Of a stretch of DNA of 64,000 nucleotides, positions 34,621 through 43,234 are shown one piece after another. Source of the stretch: Jiangella gansuensis DSM 44835. Its GTDB lineage: Bacteria; Actinomycetota; Actinomycetes; Jiangellales; Jiangellaceae. The number at the start of each line of letters is the position of its first letter. Position 1 is the stretch's first letter. Position numbers and translations under genes: made by a program. The notes under the pieces are model-generated. The model did no database searches and was not told the DNA's origin. It saw only the letters and a program-made list of their open reading frames with translations. The stretch is from assembly GCF_000515395.1 (NCBI RefSeq), contig NZ_KI911782.1, positions 62,001-126,000 of the forward strand, given 5' to 3'.

Positions 34621-34968
34621 GAACGCACCGCGGGTTATCAATCCCAGGAGTTGCCGCGCATCGAGTTCACCTCCCTCGGCACTCGTGTGGATCAGTAGTG
34701 GTCGTCACCGGTCAGTCCCAGCTGTTTCCGCGCATGGCGAAGCCCTCCCCTCGACAATCGAGACCGGGCAGCGGCCGCTCCGGCCGCAGCGGAACCTTCG
34801 CGTGGCGTTGCGTGGTGCCCGGTATTTCCACCTTCGCCCCTAACTGTGGTCGTAAGAGCGGTTGCGCCCGGCCTGCGTGGGCCAGGTCTATTTTGCGTCC
34901 TACGTCTTGGTTACACTGTGCCGCACGTCCTCACATTGGGTTGGCGGAGCCCACCGGGCGGAGGAACA
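34621..34968. other. 348-bp intergenic region with a 24-bp imperfect direct repeat
   Basis: Two segments, 34638-34661 and 34712-34735, share TCCCAG-n2-GTT-n-CCGCGCAT and differ at only four or five positions, spaced 74 bases apart. Beyond them a TACACT (-10-like) at about 34912-34917 may serve the GGDEF gene. I see no coding capacity or RNA gene. Confidence 0.4.
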
Positions 34969-36297
34969 GTGCACCGATTGCGATCATGGCTCCGAGGCTG
35001 GGCGCTGTTGCGCACACCTCGGCCGAGCCGGATCCTGATTATGGCCGTCAACGCCCTGGCAGTCACTGTCGCCTGCGTGACCCTGATCCTCGTTCCGGTC
35101 CCGATCGGGCAGACCGACCTGATCCGCTTCGGAGTGCTCGCCGGATGCGCCTGGGCGGCAACCGAACTCACCCGGCGCGTCGAGCAACGGCGCGCGGTCG
35201 CGCATGCTCCCACCGTCGCCCACATCGACTCCGCCGCCGTGTGGGTGATGGCCACCACCATCGTGCTCCCGCCAGCACTGGCCATGACCATGGTGGTCCT
35301 GACGAACGCGCTGCTCTGGGACCGCGTCAAGCGTCGCCGGACTCCCCCGTACCGGGCCGTCTACACGACCTCGACCATTCTGCTCGGCACCGAGCTCGCC
35401 ATCCTCATTCTCGCCACCGGTCTGAGCGCCTACCCGGGCCTACCCACCACGGCCGTCGAGTTCGGCGTCATCGCCCTGGCCGCCGCGGTTGCCTGGGCCG
35501 TCAACTTCGGCCTCATCGTGGCCGCGATCGCCACCCACAACCCCACGACCTCAGCTCGCGAGCTGTTCTCCGACCTCTCCGGCCAGGTCCTCGAAGCCGG
35601 TGCGGCTGCGCTGGGTGTGCTCGTCGCCGTCACCATCGTGACCACACCGGTGGCCATGCCGGCCGTGCTGGTCGTCATCGCGGCACTTCACCGTGGCAGC
35701 CTCGTCACCGGCCTGGAGAAAGCCGCCAGTATCGACGCGAAGACGGGCCTGGCGACGTCTGCCCGCTGGCACCACCATGCCGAGCAGATGCTGGTTCGCG
35801 CCCGAGATGCCGGCACCGGCCTCGGCGTGCTCATGGTCGACCTCGACCACTTCAAGAAGATCAACGACACGCACGGCCACCTGTTCGGGGATCAAGTTCT
35901 CCGGGCCGTCGCCGACGAGCTCCGCGGCGAGGTCCGGGAGCTCGACGCCTGCGGCCGATGGGGTGGCGAAGAGTTCGCTGTGGTCGTCGCCGACATCGAC
36001 AGCGACCAGAGCCTGCGGCGCATCGCCGAACGGATCCGGCTCCGCGTTCAGGCCATCATCCTGGACGCCCCCTCCGGCGACACCGCGGACCCGGTGACGA
36101 TCACCGCCTCCATCGGCGGCATCCACCACACTCCCGACAGCTCAACCACGGTCGACGACCTCGTCGCCGCCGCCGACGCGGCTCTTTACGAGGCGAAGCG
36201 GGAACGAAACACCAGCCACGTCTACCTCACGAACCCGCCACCGCCGCAGGAGCCCACCGCTCCAGCACCGGAACGAACCGACCCACCACTGCGCTGA
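34969..36297 (+). CDS. Membrane-bound diguanylate cyclase (GGDEF)
   Basis: 442 residues from GTG 34969, chosen because GGCGGAGGAACA lies just upstream. The first ~270 residues hold about six to eight transmembrane helices in a MASE-like array. The GGDEF domain follows: DLDHFKKINDTHGHLFGDQ, GGEEF at 332-336 and ITASIGGIH. RELD five residues before GGEEF is an intact inhibitory I-site. It should make cyclic di-GMP with product feedback. The tail is Pro-rich. No EAL domain. Stand-alone gene upstream of tRNA-Arg. Confidence 0.9.
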   Translation: MHRLRSWLRGWALLRTPRPSRILIMAVNALAVTVACVTLILVPVPIGQTDLIRFGVLAGCAWAATELTRRVEQRRAVAHAPTVAHIDSAAVWVMATTIVLPPALAMTMVVLTNALLWDRVKRRRTPPYRAVYTTSTILLGTELAILILATGLSAYPGLPTTAVEFGVIALAAAVAWAVNFGLIVAAIATHNPTTSARELFSDLSGQVLEAGAAALGVLVAVTIVTTPVAMPAVLVVIAALHRGSLVTGLEKAASIDAKTGLATSARWHHHAEQMLVRARDAGTGLGVLMVDLDHFKKINDTHGHLFGDQVLRAVADELRGEVRELDACGRWGGEEFAVVVADIDSDQSLRRIAERIRLRVQAIILDAPSGDTADPVTITASIGGIHHTPDSSTTVDDLVAAADAALYEAKRERNTSHVYLTNPPPPQEPTAPAPERTDPPLR

Positions 36298-36417
36298 GGA
36301 CCGCCGCGGCCTGCCGCCGAAACCACCTGGTGAGAGGCCGACGATCGACAGCCGCGCAGGGCGAGAACTCGTGGCAGACCACGTTGAGGTGGATCGTCGC
36401 CGTAGCGACCTTGCTGG

Positions 36418-36490
36418 CGCGCCCGAAGGGATTCGAACCCCTAACCTTCTGATCCGTAGTCAGATGCTCTATCCGTTGAGCTACGGGCGC
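36418..36490 (-). tRNA. tRNA-Arg (anticodon ACG)
   Basis: Cloverleaf read on the minus strand: acceptor GCGCCCG/CGGGCGC, D stem GCTC/GAGC, anticodon stem TCTGA/TCAGA around CTACGGA, T arm GGGG-TTCGAAT-CCCT, discriminator G. The CCA end is encoded (36415-36417). Confidence 0.97.
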
Positions 36491-36651
36491 CCGGCCCGCG
36501 GGGCGGACCGATGACCGAGTGTACCGGTCCGGGCCGTCTGGTTGAAATCGGTAACGCAGCTGAGGCGGCAGCCCCTCGGTCACCTGCGACGACAGCACCT
36601 ATACGGTGTGACGTGTCACGACGCCGTCGCACGCGGAAGGGCCTCACCTCC

Positions 36652-37869
36652 ATGGGTCAGCAGCCGAGCCTCACCATCATCAACGCCCGCATCTTCGACG
36701 GCACGCGTGCCGAACTCGTCGAGGGTGGCGTCCGCATCGTCGACGGGATCGTGGCCGAGGCCGGCCCGTCGGTCACCGGCAGCGGCGCGGCCGACGGCGA
36801 CGGTGGCCAGGTCGTCGACGCTCGGGGCGGGGTCGTGATTCCGGGGCTGATCGACGCGCACTGTCACGCGTACGGCGTCGGGCTCGACATGGTGGGTATC
36901 GAGTCCGAACCGCTGAGCTACGTCGCGCTCAAGGCGGCGACGCGGCTGGGGAACGCACTGCGCCGGGGTTTCACCACCGTGCGCGACGTCGCCGGTGGCG
37001 ATCCCGGTCTGGCCAGGGCCATCGAGGAGGGTCTACTCGCTGCGCCGCGCTACTTCTACACCGGCCCGGCGCTATCGCAGACCGGCGGGCACGGCGACCC
37101 TCGTCCCGGCGACCGTGATCTCTGTGTGGGGCACACGCACATGACGGAGATCGTCGACGGGGTGGACGGGGTGCGGACGGCGGTTCGCGAGCGGTTCCGC
37201 CGCGGGGCGCACGCCATCAAGATCATGACGTCCGGCGGCGTGGTCTCGCTGACCGACCCGATCCGCCGGCCGCAGTACAGCGCGGACGAGGTACGCGCCA
37301 TCACCGACGAGGCGGCGCGCCGCGGCTCGTACGTCGCCGCGCACGCGTACTCGCCGGAGGCGATCGAGCACTCGGTCACCAACGGGGTGCGTTCGATCGA
37401 GCACGGCAACCTCCTCGACGAGCCGACGGCGAAGCTGATGGCCGACCACGGCGCGTTCCTGGTGCCCACGCTGGCCGCCTACGACGCGCTGGACCGCCGC
37501 GGCGACGCGCTCGGCCTCAACCCGATCTCGAAGGCCAAGAACCGCGAGGTGCTGGCCGAGGGCAAACGCGCGATCGAGTTGGCGCGGGACGCGGGCGTGC
37601 CCGTCGGCTTCGGGACCGACCTGATGGGCGACCTCGAGGACGACCAGCTCGTCGGGCTGCGGCTGCAGGTCGAGGTGCTGGGGGTGCTCGACGCGCTGCG
37701 TTCGGCCACCTCCGTGAATGCGCGCCTGCTGGGCAGCGACGACCTCGGCCGCATCGGCGCGGGGGCTGCCGGCGACCTCGTCCTGTTCGACGGCGACCCG
37801 TTCGACGACCCGTCGTTGCTGTGGGCCGCCGGCGGCCGCACCGTGGTCGCGCGGGGCCGCGTCGTCTGA
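36652..37869 (+). CDS. Metal-dependent amidohydrolase (imidazolonepropionase/prolidase-like)
   Basis: 405 residues from ATG 36652 with GGAAGG upstream. The N-terminal beta-sandwich half (LTIINARIFDG) leads into GVVIPGLIDAHCHAYG with metal ligands H70 and H72. Further ligands appear in HAIKIMTSGG (Lys bridge), AAHAYSPEAIEHSV, SIEHGN and FGTDLMGD. The C-terminus returns to the small sandwich (GDLVLFDGDPFDDP). Members hydrolyse cyclic amides, dipeptides or lactone-like substrates; substrate cannot be told. No signal peptide and no operon partner. Confidence 0.88.
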   Translation: MGQQPSLTIINARIFDGTRAELVEGGVRIVDGIVAEAGPSVTGSGAADGDGGQVVDARGGVVIPGLIDAHCHAYGVGLDMVGIESEPLSYVALKAATRLGNALRRGFTTVRDVAGGDPGLARAIEEGLLAAPRYFYTGPALSQTGGHGDPRPGDRDLCVGHTHMTEIVDGVDGVRTAVRERFRRGAHAIKIMTSGGVVSLTDPIRRPQYSADEVRAITDEAARRGSYVAAHAYSPEAIEHSVTNGVRSIEHGNLLDEPTAKLMADHGAFLVPTLAAYDALDRRGDALGLNPISKAKNREVLAEGKRAIELARDAGVPVGFGTDLMGDLEDDQLVGLRLQVEVLGVLDALRSATSVNARLLGSDDLGRIGAGAAGDLVLFDGDPFDDPSLLWAAGGRTVVARGRVV

Positions 37870-37888
37870 GTCAGCCATTTGCACGGGC

Positions 37889-37932
37889 TGGTACGTACCA
37901 CCACTGTCACGAGGTCCGGTGGGGTACGTACC
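37889..37932. promoter_or_regulatory. Twin palindromic operator candidates upstream of pckG
   Basis: TGGTACGTACCA (37889-37900) and GGTACGTACC (37923-37932) are perfect palindromes 34 bases apart, centre to centre near three helical turns. Both are followed by a TGTCA. A CATAGT (-10-like) follows at about 37938. Likely sites of an unidentified dimeric repressor or activator of pckG. Confidence 0.5.
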
Positions 37933-38133
37933 AGTGTCATAGTTTGTCCCGATTCGGCCCTTCGGTGTGGCCCTGATCACCCTCGCCTGAGTCCCAGCAC
38001 CTGAGACATCCAGCCCTAGCGTGCTGAGCATCCCCGCGGCACCGCAGCCCGCCTCCGAATGACCTGAGGCCGGGCCGCAGCCGCGTTCCCGACCCGCACC
38101 TGCCGGGCCGACACAGAAGAGGGTGACCAGCAC

Positions 38134-39984
38134 ATGACGACGTTCGCCGAACCGGGTACCGACCACCACCTCGACGACGCGCCGACATCCCACGCCCGCC
38201 TCCTCGCATGGGTCCGGGAGGTCGCGGAACTCACGCAGCCCGACCGCATCCACTGGTGCGACGGCTCCGACGCGGAGTGGACCGCCCTCACCGACCAGCT
38301 CGTCGCGGCCGGAACGCTGGTCCGGCTGAACCCGGCGAAGAAGCCGAACTCGTTCTGGGCCCGCACCGACCCGACCGACGTCGCGCGGGTCGAGGAGCGC
38401 ACCTTCATCTGCTCCGTCGACGAGGCCGACGCCGGCCCGACCAACAACTGGCGCGACCCGGCCGAGATGAAGGCTGAGATGACCGAGCTGTACCGGGGGT
38501 CGATGCGGGGCCGCACCATGTACGTCGTCCCGTTCTGCATGGGGCCGTTGACCGCGGAGAACCCGATGTTCGGCGTCGAGCTGACCGACTCGGCGTACGT
38601 GGTCGCGTCGATGCGGATCATGGCCAGGATGGGCGCGCAGGTGCTGGCGGCCATGGGCACCGACGCGGACTTCGTGCCCTGCCTGCACTCGCTCGGCGCG
38701 CCGCTGGAGCCCGGCCAGGCCGACGTCCCGTGGCCGTGCAGCCAGACGAAGTACATCACCCAGTTCCCCGAGGAGCGGATGATCTGGTCGTACGGGTCCG
38801 GGTACGGCGGGAACTCGCTGTTGGGCAAGAAGTGCTACTCGCTGCGGATCGCCAGCGCGATGGCTCGCGACGAGGGCTGGCTCGCTGAGCACATGCTGAT
38901 CCTCAAGCTCACCTCGCCGGACGGCACGGTGCACTACATCGCCGCCGCGTTCCCGTCCGCCTGCGGCAAGACCAATTTGGCCATGCTGGAGCCGACCATC
39001 CCGGGGTGGAAGGTCGAGACCCTCGGCGACGACATCGCCTGGATGCGTTTCGGCGACGACGGCCGGCTGTACGCCGTCAACCCCGAATACGGCCTGTTCG
39101 GCGTCGCGCCCGGCACCGGCTGGAAGACCAACCCGAACGCGATGCGCACGATCGAGCGCGGCAACAGCATCTTCACCAACGTCGCGCTCACCGACGACGG
39201 CGACATCTGGTGGGAGGGCATGACGGACGAGCCGCCGGCGCACCTCACGGACTGGAAGGGCCGTGATTGGTCGGCACAGTCGCCGCATCCGAGTGCGCAC
39301 CCGAACTCGCGGTTCTGCACGCCGATCACCCAATGCCCGATCATCGCGCCGGAGTACGACGACCCGCGCGGGGTCCCGATCTCGGCCATCCTGTTCGGCG
39401 GCCGACGGGCCACGACGATCCCGCTGGTCACCGAGGCCCGCGACTGGACGCACGGCGTGTTCATGGGGGCCACGCTGTCCTCGGAGACGACGGCGGCCGC
39501 CGCCGGCAAGGTCGGGGTGGTACGTCGCGACCCGATGGCGATGCTGCCGTTCATCGGGTACAACGGCGGCGACTACTTCGCGCACTGGATCGCGCTCGGC
39601 AAGGAAGCCGACGCCGTCAAGCTGCCGAAGATCTTCTACATCAACTGGTTCCGGCGCGAGCAGGCTGCCGACGGCAGCCAGGGATCCTTCCTCTGGCCGG
39701 GCTTCGGCGAGAACGGCCGGGTGCTCAAGTGGGTCGTCGAACGGCTGGAGGGCACCGCCGCGGCGGCGGAGACCCCGATCGGGCACGTGCCCACGCCGGA
39801 GTCGCTGGACACCACCGGCCTGGCCCTGACGCCGGAGCAGTTGGCCGCCTGCCTCGAGGTCGACCCGGACGAGTGGCGCGCCGAGGTACCCGGCATCACC
39901 GAGTGGTTCGAGAAGTTCGGCGACCACCTGCCGACGCTGCTGTGGGCCGAGCTCGACGGACTGCGGGCGCGGCTGGGCATGTGA
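38134..39984 (+). CDS. pckG: Phosphoenolpyruvate carboxykinase (GTP)
   Basis: 616 residues, the normal length of the GTP-dependent enzyme, which converts oxaloacetate plus GTP to PEP, CO2 and GDP in gluconeogenesis. The kinase-1 (P-loop) motif FPSACGKTN is at residues 273-281; [35 protein letters not shown] and WEGMTDEPP are highly conserved in GTP-PEPCK. Mg/Mn ligands sit in the LGDDIAWM strand. GAGGGTGACCAGCAC precedes the ATG. It has its own terminator, so it is monocistronic. Confidence 0.98.
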   Translation: MTTFAEPGTDHHLDDAPTSHARLLAWVREVAELTQPDRIHWCDGSDAEWTALTDQLVAAGTLVRLNPAKKPNSFWARTDPTDVARVEERTFICSVDEADAGPTNNWRDPAEMKAEMTELYRGSMRGRTMYVVPFCMGPLTAENPMFGVELTDSAYVVASMRIMARMGAQVLAAMGTDADFVPCLHSLGAPLEPGQADVPWPCSQTKYITQFPEERMIWSYGSGYGGNSLLGKKCYSLRIASAMARDEGWLAEHMLILKLTSPDGTVHYIAAAFPSACGKTNLAMLEPTIPGWKVETLGDDIAWMRFGDDGRLYAVNPEYGLFGVAPGTGWKTNPNAMRTIERGNSIFTNVALTDDGDIWWEGMTDEPPAHLTDWKGRDWSAQSPHPSAHPNSRFCTPITQCPIIAPEYDDPRGVPISAILFGGRRATTIPLVTEARDWTHGVFMGATLSSETTAAAAGKVGVVRRDPMAMLPFIGYNGGDYFAHWIALGKEADAVKLPKIFYINWFRREQAADGSQGSFLWPGFGENGRVLKWVVERLEGTAAAAETPIGHVPTPESLDTTGLALTPEQLAACLEVDPDEWRAEVPGITEWFEKFGDHLPTLLWAELDGLRARLGM

Positions 39985-39989
39985 CGGAC

Positions 39990-40028
39990 GCGTCCGGGCT
40001 CGTGGTCACGTTCCTCGAGCCCGGACGC
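39990..40028. terminator. pckG terminator hairpin
   Basis: GCGTCCGGGCTC pairs perfectly with GAGCCCGGACGC (12 bp, 15-base loop) five bases after the pckG stop. No U-tract. Confidence 0.8.
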
Positions 40029-40187
40029 GCGGCTCCGTCAGCCCGGTCAGGGCAGGGTTCATCTCCTGCCCGTGCTGCGCGCCGTGGACCTCGGGCCGCC
40101 ACCCGGCGTGAGCGCGTTCGCCCGAAGCGTCGTCCTGGCGCGGGTCTACCGTGGACGGGTCGGGAGACGTGCCGGAAGGAGAACCTC

Positions 40188-40625
40188 ATGGCCACTCTCA
40201 CGCCGTATCTCTGCGCCATGGACGCCGCCGCGGCGCTGGACTTCTACACCCGCGCCTTCGGCGCCGAAGAGACCGTCCGCTGGACCGACCCCGCCACGGG
40301 CGCCATCGGGCACGCCGAATTCGTGGTCGACGGCGCCCGCGTCATGATCGCCGACGAATGGCCCGACGGTGGTGTCTACAGCCCCACCACGATCGGGCGT
40401 ACGCCGGTCTCGCTGGTACTCGAGGTCGAGGATGTCGACGCGTTCTTCGACCGGGCGGTGGCCGCCGGCGCCACCGTCGAGCGTCCGGTCGAGGCCGCGG
40501 CACATGGTCGCGGCGGCTGGCTGGTCGACCCCTTCGGTCACCGCTGGCACATCGCCGGCGCGGAACCGGGGACGTCGAAGACGGAACTGCAGGACGTCGT
40601 CGGCGACGAGTACGTCATCAGCTGA
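40188..40625 (+). CDS. VOC-superfamily (glyoxalase/PhnB-like) protein
   Basis: 145 residues from ATG 40188, with GGAAGGAGAAC just upstream. TPYLCAMDAAAALDFYTRAFGAEE is the PhnB-type opening, and GRGGWLVDPFGHRWHIA is the conserved C-terminal strand. One full VOC unit with a paired beta-alpha-beta-beta-beta layout. Role unknown: could be a dioxygenase-like, resistance or regulatory protein. Confidence 0.88.
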   Translation: MATLTPYLCAMDAAAALDFYTRAFGAEETVRWTDPATGAIGHAEFVVDGARVMIADEWPDGGVYSPTTIGRTPVSLVLEVEDVDAFFDRAVAAGATVERPVEAAAHGRGGWLVDPFGHRWHIAGAEPGTSKTELQDVVGDEYVIS

Positions 40626-40652
40626 GCGCCGAACCGGCCCGGCCGGCCCCTC

Positions 40653-41420
40653 CTACGAACCCGAGGCCTGCAGCGCGGCGTCGATGGTGCGGGCGATGTC
40701 GGGCAGCGCCGTGCCGCCGCTGGCCAGGCTGGCGCTGATGCTGGCGGAGATGCTCGCCCGACGCCATGCAACCTGCAGGTTGGACGACGCTCCCAATGAT
40801 GCCCAGGCCTCGTCGCCGAGACCGGAGACCGCTGTCGGCGGGGTGCCCGGTACGGCGCCGGCGGGCACCCAGTCGTCGTAGGTGGAAACGCTCACGATGA
40901 GTTCCTGGCCGCCCTCGCCGGTCCAGTAACAGATGCCCGGGTCTGCCTCGTCGGCCACCGGGGTGGCGCTCGCGCCCAGCAGGCCGGTGATGGCCTGGGC
41001 GCCGAGTGTGCACACCTGGGCCGCGGACCCGTCCGGCGCACCATCGGTGCCTGGGTCGGGTTCGGTGCCCGGGTCGGTTTCCGGCTCGGGGTCGGTCTCC
41101 GCGGCGGGCGGTTCGACCGGCGGTGCGGGGTCGGGGTCCGGTGCGGTCTCGCCCGCGGGCGGCTGTTCCTGCTCGGCGGCCGGCGGCTGCTCGGCGGTGT
41201 GCGGCGGCACCGGGTCGGCCGGTGCTGTCGTGGCCGGTGTCTCGGTCGGCGCCGCGGGGTCGGCGGTGGGCGTGGCCGGTGCTTCGGCGGTCGCCGCAGG
41301 GGTGGTCGTGGCCAGAGCCTGCGGGTCGTCGTCGCCGCCACAGCCGGCCAGGACGGCGCCGAGCGCGACGACGGCGGCCACCGCGGCCGCAGGACGGAGC
41401 TGCTTGAACGGAGTGGGCAC
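40653..41420 (-). CDS. Lipoprotein with DUF3558-like C-terminal domain
   Basis: 255 residues from GTG 41420. Signal peptide with lipobox GAVLAGCGG. Residues ~35-135 are a Pro/Thr/Glu/Asp-rich linker that would span the cell wall. The C-terminal ~115 residues carry VCTLGAQAITGLLG and GICYWTGEGGQELIVSV, with paired cysteines and an aromatic, as in DUF3558 lipoproteins of actinobacteria. Function unknown. Confidence 0.75.
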   Translation of the reverse strand: MPTPFKQLRPAAAVAAVVALGAVLAGCGGDDDPQALATTTPAATAEAPATPTADPAAPTETPATTAPADPVPPHTAEQPPAAEQEQPPAGETAPDPDPAPPVEPPAAETDPEPETDPGTEPDPGTDGAPDGSAAQVCTLGAQAITGLLGASATPVADEADPGICYWTGEGGQELIVSVSTYDDWVPAGAVPGTPPTAVSGLGDEAWASLGASSNLQVAWRRASISASISASLASGGTALPDIARTIDAALQASGS

Positions 41421-41522
41421 CGGCGGAACCTCTCGTCAGCACGTCAAAGCCGCCGCAACAGTAACAACCCCGGCATTCGGCCTGGGCGCCGGACCGTGCC
41501 GGCGCTGCCTAGACTGCCGCGC

Positions 41523-42062
41523 ATGACGGACCTCGACGAACAGGGCCGGCCGGAACCACCCCTCGCGGCGGACGAGGCCGGCACCTTGCTGGGCTTCCTC
41601 GACTTCCAGCGCGCCACGCTGGCCTGGAAGTGTTCCGGAGTGGACGAGGACGGCCTGCGGGCCACCGTCGGCTCCTCGTCGATGACGCTCGGCGGCCTGC
41701 TCAAGCACATGGCGTTCGTCGAGAACGACTGGTTCGCCTACTGGCTGCACGGCCGCGACCGGCAGCCGCCGTGGGACGCGGTCGACTGGGCCTCCGACCG
41801 CGACTGGGATTGGCGTACCGCCGCCGACCACACCGGCGAGGAGCTGTTCGCCATCTGGCAGGGCGCCGTCGACCTCTCCCGCACCCTGGCCGCCGACGCC
41901 ATCGCCGACGGCGGACTGGACCGCCCGGCGGCCCGCACTTGGTCCGACGGCCGGGCCCCGAGCCTGCGGTGGATCCTCTGCCACATGGTCGAGGAGTACG
42001 CACGCCACAACGGCCACGCCGACCTCATCCGCGAAGCCGTGGACGGACAGACCGGCGAGTAG
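41523..42062 (+). CDS. DinB-like (DUF664) four-helix protein
   Basis: 179 residues. DEAGTLLGFLDFQRATLAWKCSGV, GGLLKHMAFVENDWF and WILCHMVEEYARHNGHADLIRE match the DinB/DUF664 family, with conserved His residues for a metal site (H in LKHMA, H in CHMVEE, H in RHNGH). Many members are mycothiol-dependent transferases, so a detoxification role is possible. No operon partner. Confidence 0.88.
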   Translation: MTDLDEQGRPEPPLAADEAGTLLGFLDFQRATLAWKCSGVDEDGLRATVGSSSMTLGGLLKHMAFVENDWFAYWLHGRDRQPPWDAVDWASDRDWDWRTAADHTGEELFAIWQGAVDLSRTLAADAIADGGLDRPAARTWSDGRAPSLRWILCHMVEEYARHNGHADLIREAVDGQTGE

Positions 42063-42107
42063 CCGCCGTGTCCCGCTGCTCTGGGCCGGTTCGTCCGCCG
42101 ATCTCCC

Positions 42108-42179
42108 GTTGATCTTGGAGTAACAGCGGAATCTATCGGACATTTCGCCCTGGGTTTCCGCCATTACTCCAAGATCAAC
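42108..42179. repeat. 72-bp imperfect palindrome (MITE-like)
   Basis: GTTGATCTTGGAGTAA (42108-42123) is exactly inverted at 42164-42179, and after a 2-base mismatch GCGGAA pairs with TTCCGC, giving about 24-bp arms around a ~23-base centre. I recall similar GTTGATCTTGGAGT palindromes as common dispersed elements in actinobacterial genomes; that recollection is unchecked. Confidence 0.7.
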
Positions 42180-42274
42180 CGGAGGGGACGATGCCAACTG
42201 AGACCAGAACTGAGACCGGACGCACGTCGGGCCGGTCCTGGTGTGGACCGGCCCTCGGTGTTGGTGCTGGTGGG

Positions 42275-42365
42275 GCGGAGGCGGCGGGATTTGAACCCGC
42301 GAGAGGGTTTGAGCCCTCAACCCGCTTAGCAGGCGGGCGCCATAGACCGGACTAGGCGACGCCTC
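42275..42365 (-). tRNA. tRNA-Ser (anticodon GCT)
   Basis: 91-nt type II tRNA on the minus strand: acceptor GGAGGCG/CGCCTCC, anticodon loop CTGCTAA within CCGCC/GGCGG-type stem, long variable arm (GAGGGCTCAAACCCTC), T loop TTCAAAT. No encoded CCA. Confidence 0.96.
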
Positions 42366-42434
42366 CTTGCCCGAGAGAACAACGGGCGACGCAAGGCTAC
42401 CCTTCCGCGGCTGGAGGCGGCAAAGTCAGGGGGT

Positions 42435-43106
42435 GTGATGCCTTCCGAAGAAGCATGGCGCAACCGCCGCGAAGCCGGCGAGGAGCTGGCTGCCGCCGTC
42501 CGCGAGCAGCTGGGCCGGCCGATGGATGTGCTGGTCCTGGGGTTGCCGCGGGGTGGAGTCGCGGTCGCGGCACCGGTGGCGCAGGAGCTGGGTGGCGAGT
42601 TGGACGTGCTCGTCGTGCGGAAGGTCGGTGTGCCGTGGCAGCCTGAGTTGGCGCTCGGTGCGGTGACGGCGGCCGGTCAACGGGTCCGCAACGACGACGT
42701 CATCACGCACGCGCGGCTCTCGGCGGACGAGTTGGAGTCGGCTTTCCGGCGGGCCGAGGACGAGGCGCGCGACCGGGAGCGGCGGCTGCGGCCACATGGC
42801 ACCGGCGCCGGCGAACGCCAGCCGCTGCGCCTGGCGGGGCGGACAGTGGTGCTGGTCGACGACGGCATCGCGACCGGCGCGACCGCCCGGGCAGCCGCCG
42901 CGTTGGTGGCCGCTCAGCAGCCTCCGCCAGAACGTGTCCTGATGGCGGTGCCCGTGGGCGCTAGGGAGGCGATCGACGACCTCGCGGAGTTGGTGGACGC
43001 CGTAATCGTGCTGCGCCTACCCGGCCAGTTCGCCGCCGTCGGCGCCTGGTATCGCGACTTCGCGCAAGTCACCGACGACCAGGTGCGCGCGATGCTCGCA
43101 CAGTGA
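42435..43106 (+). CDS. Phosphoribosyltransferase-family protein
   Basis: 223 residues; starts GTG ATG, with ATG 42438 equally possible, after CAGGGGG. DVLVLGLPRGGVAVAAPVAQEL and VVLVDDGIATGATARAA are the type I PRTase fold and PRPP-binding loop. This stand-alone group (often next to dienelactone hydrolase or universal stress genes) has no proven substrate. A beta-hood differs from adenine or orotate enzymes, so I leave it unnamed. Confidence 0.88.
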   Translation: MMPSEEAWRNRREAGEELAAAVREQLGRPMDVLVLGLPRGGVAVAAPVAQELGGELDVLVVRKVGVPWQPELALGAVTAAGQRVRNDDVITHARLSADELESAFRRAEDEARDRERRLRPHGTGAGERQPLRLAGRTVVLVDDGIATGATARAAAALVAAQQPPPERVLMAVPVGAREAIDDLAELVDAVIVLRLPGQFAAVGAWYRDFAQVTDDQVRAMLAQ

Positions 43107-43234
43107 CGGTGGTCACGAACGCAACTTCTCGGGCTACTCGGGCGTCATCTAACACAGACAGCCCACGTCGCGGGTGCAAGGTGTGATTATCCTGGCACCG
43201 GCGGATCATGCGAGCGAGGAGGGGTGGAGGGCAC

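Noticed and set aside
37072-39927. Very long minus-strand open frame (about 950 codons) opposite the amidohydrolase and pckG
   Set aside because: It mirrors two strongly recognised genes, has a His/Val/Arg-rich composition with no domain, and such antisense frames are routine in very GC-rich coding DNA.
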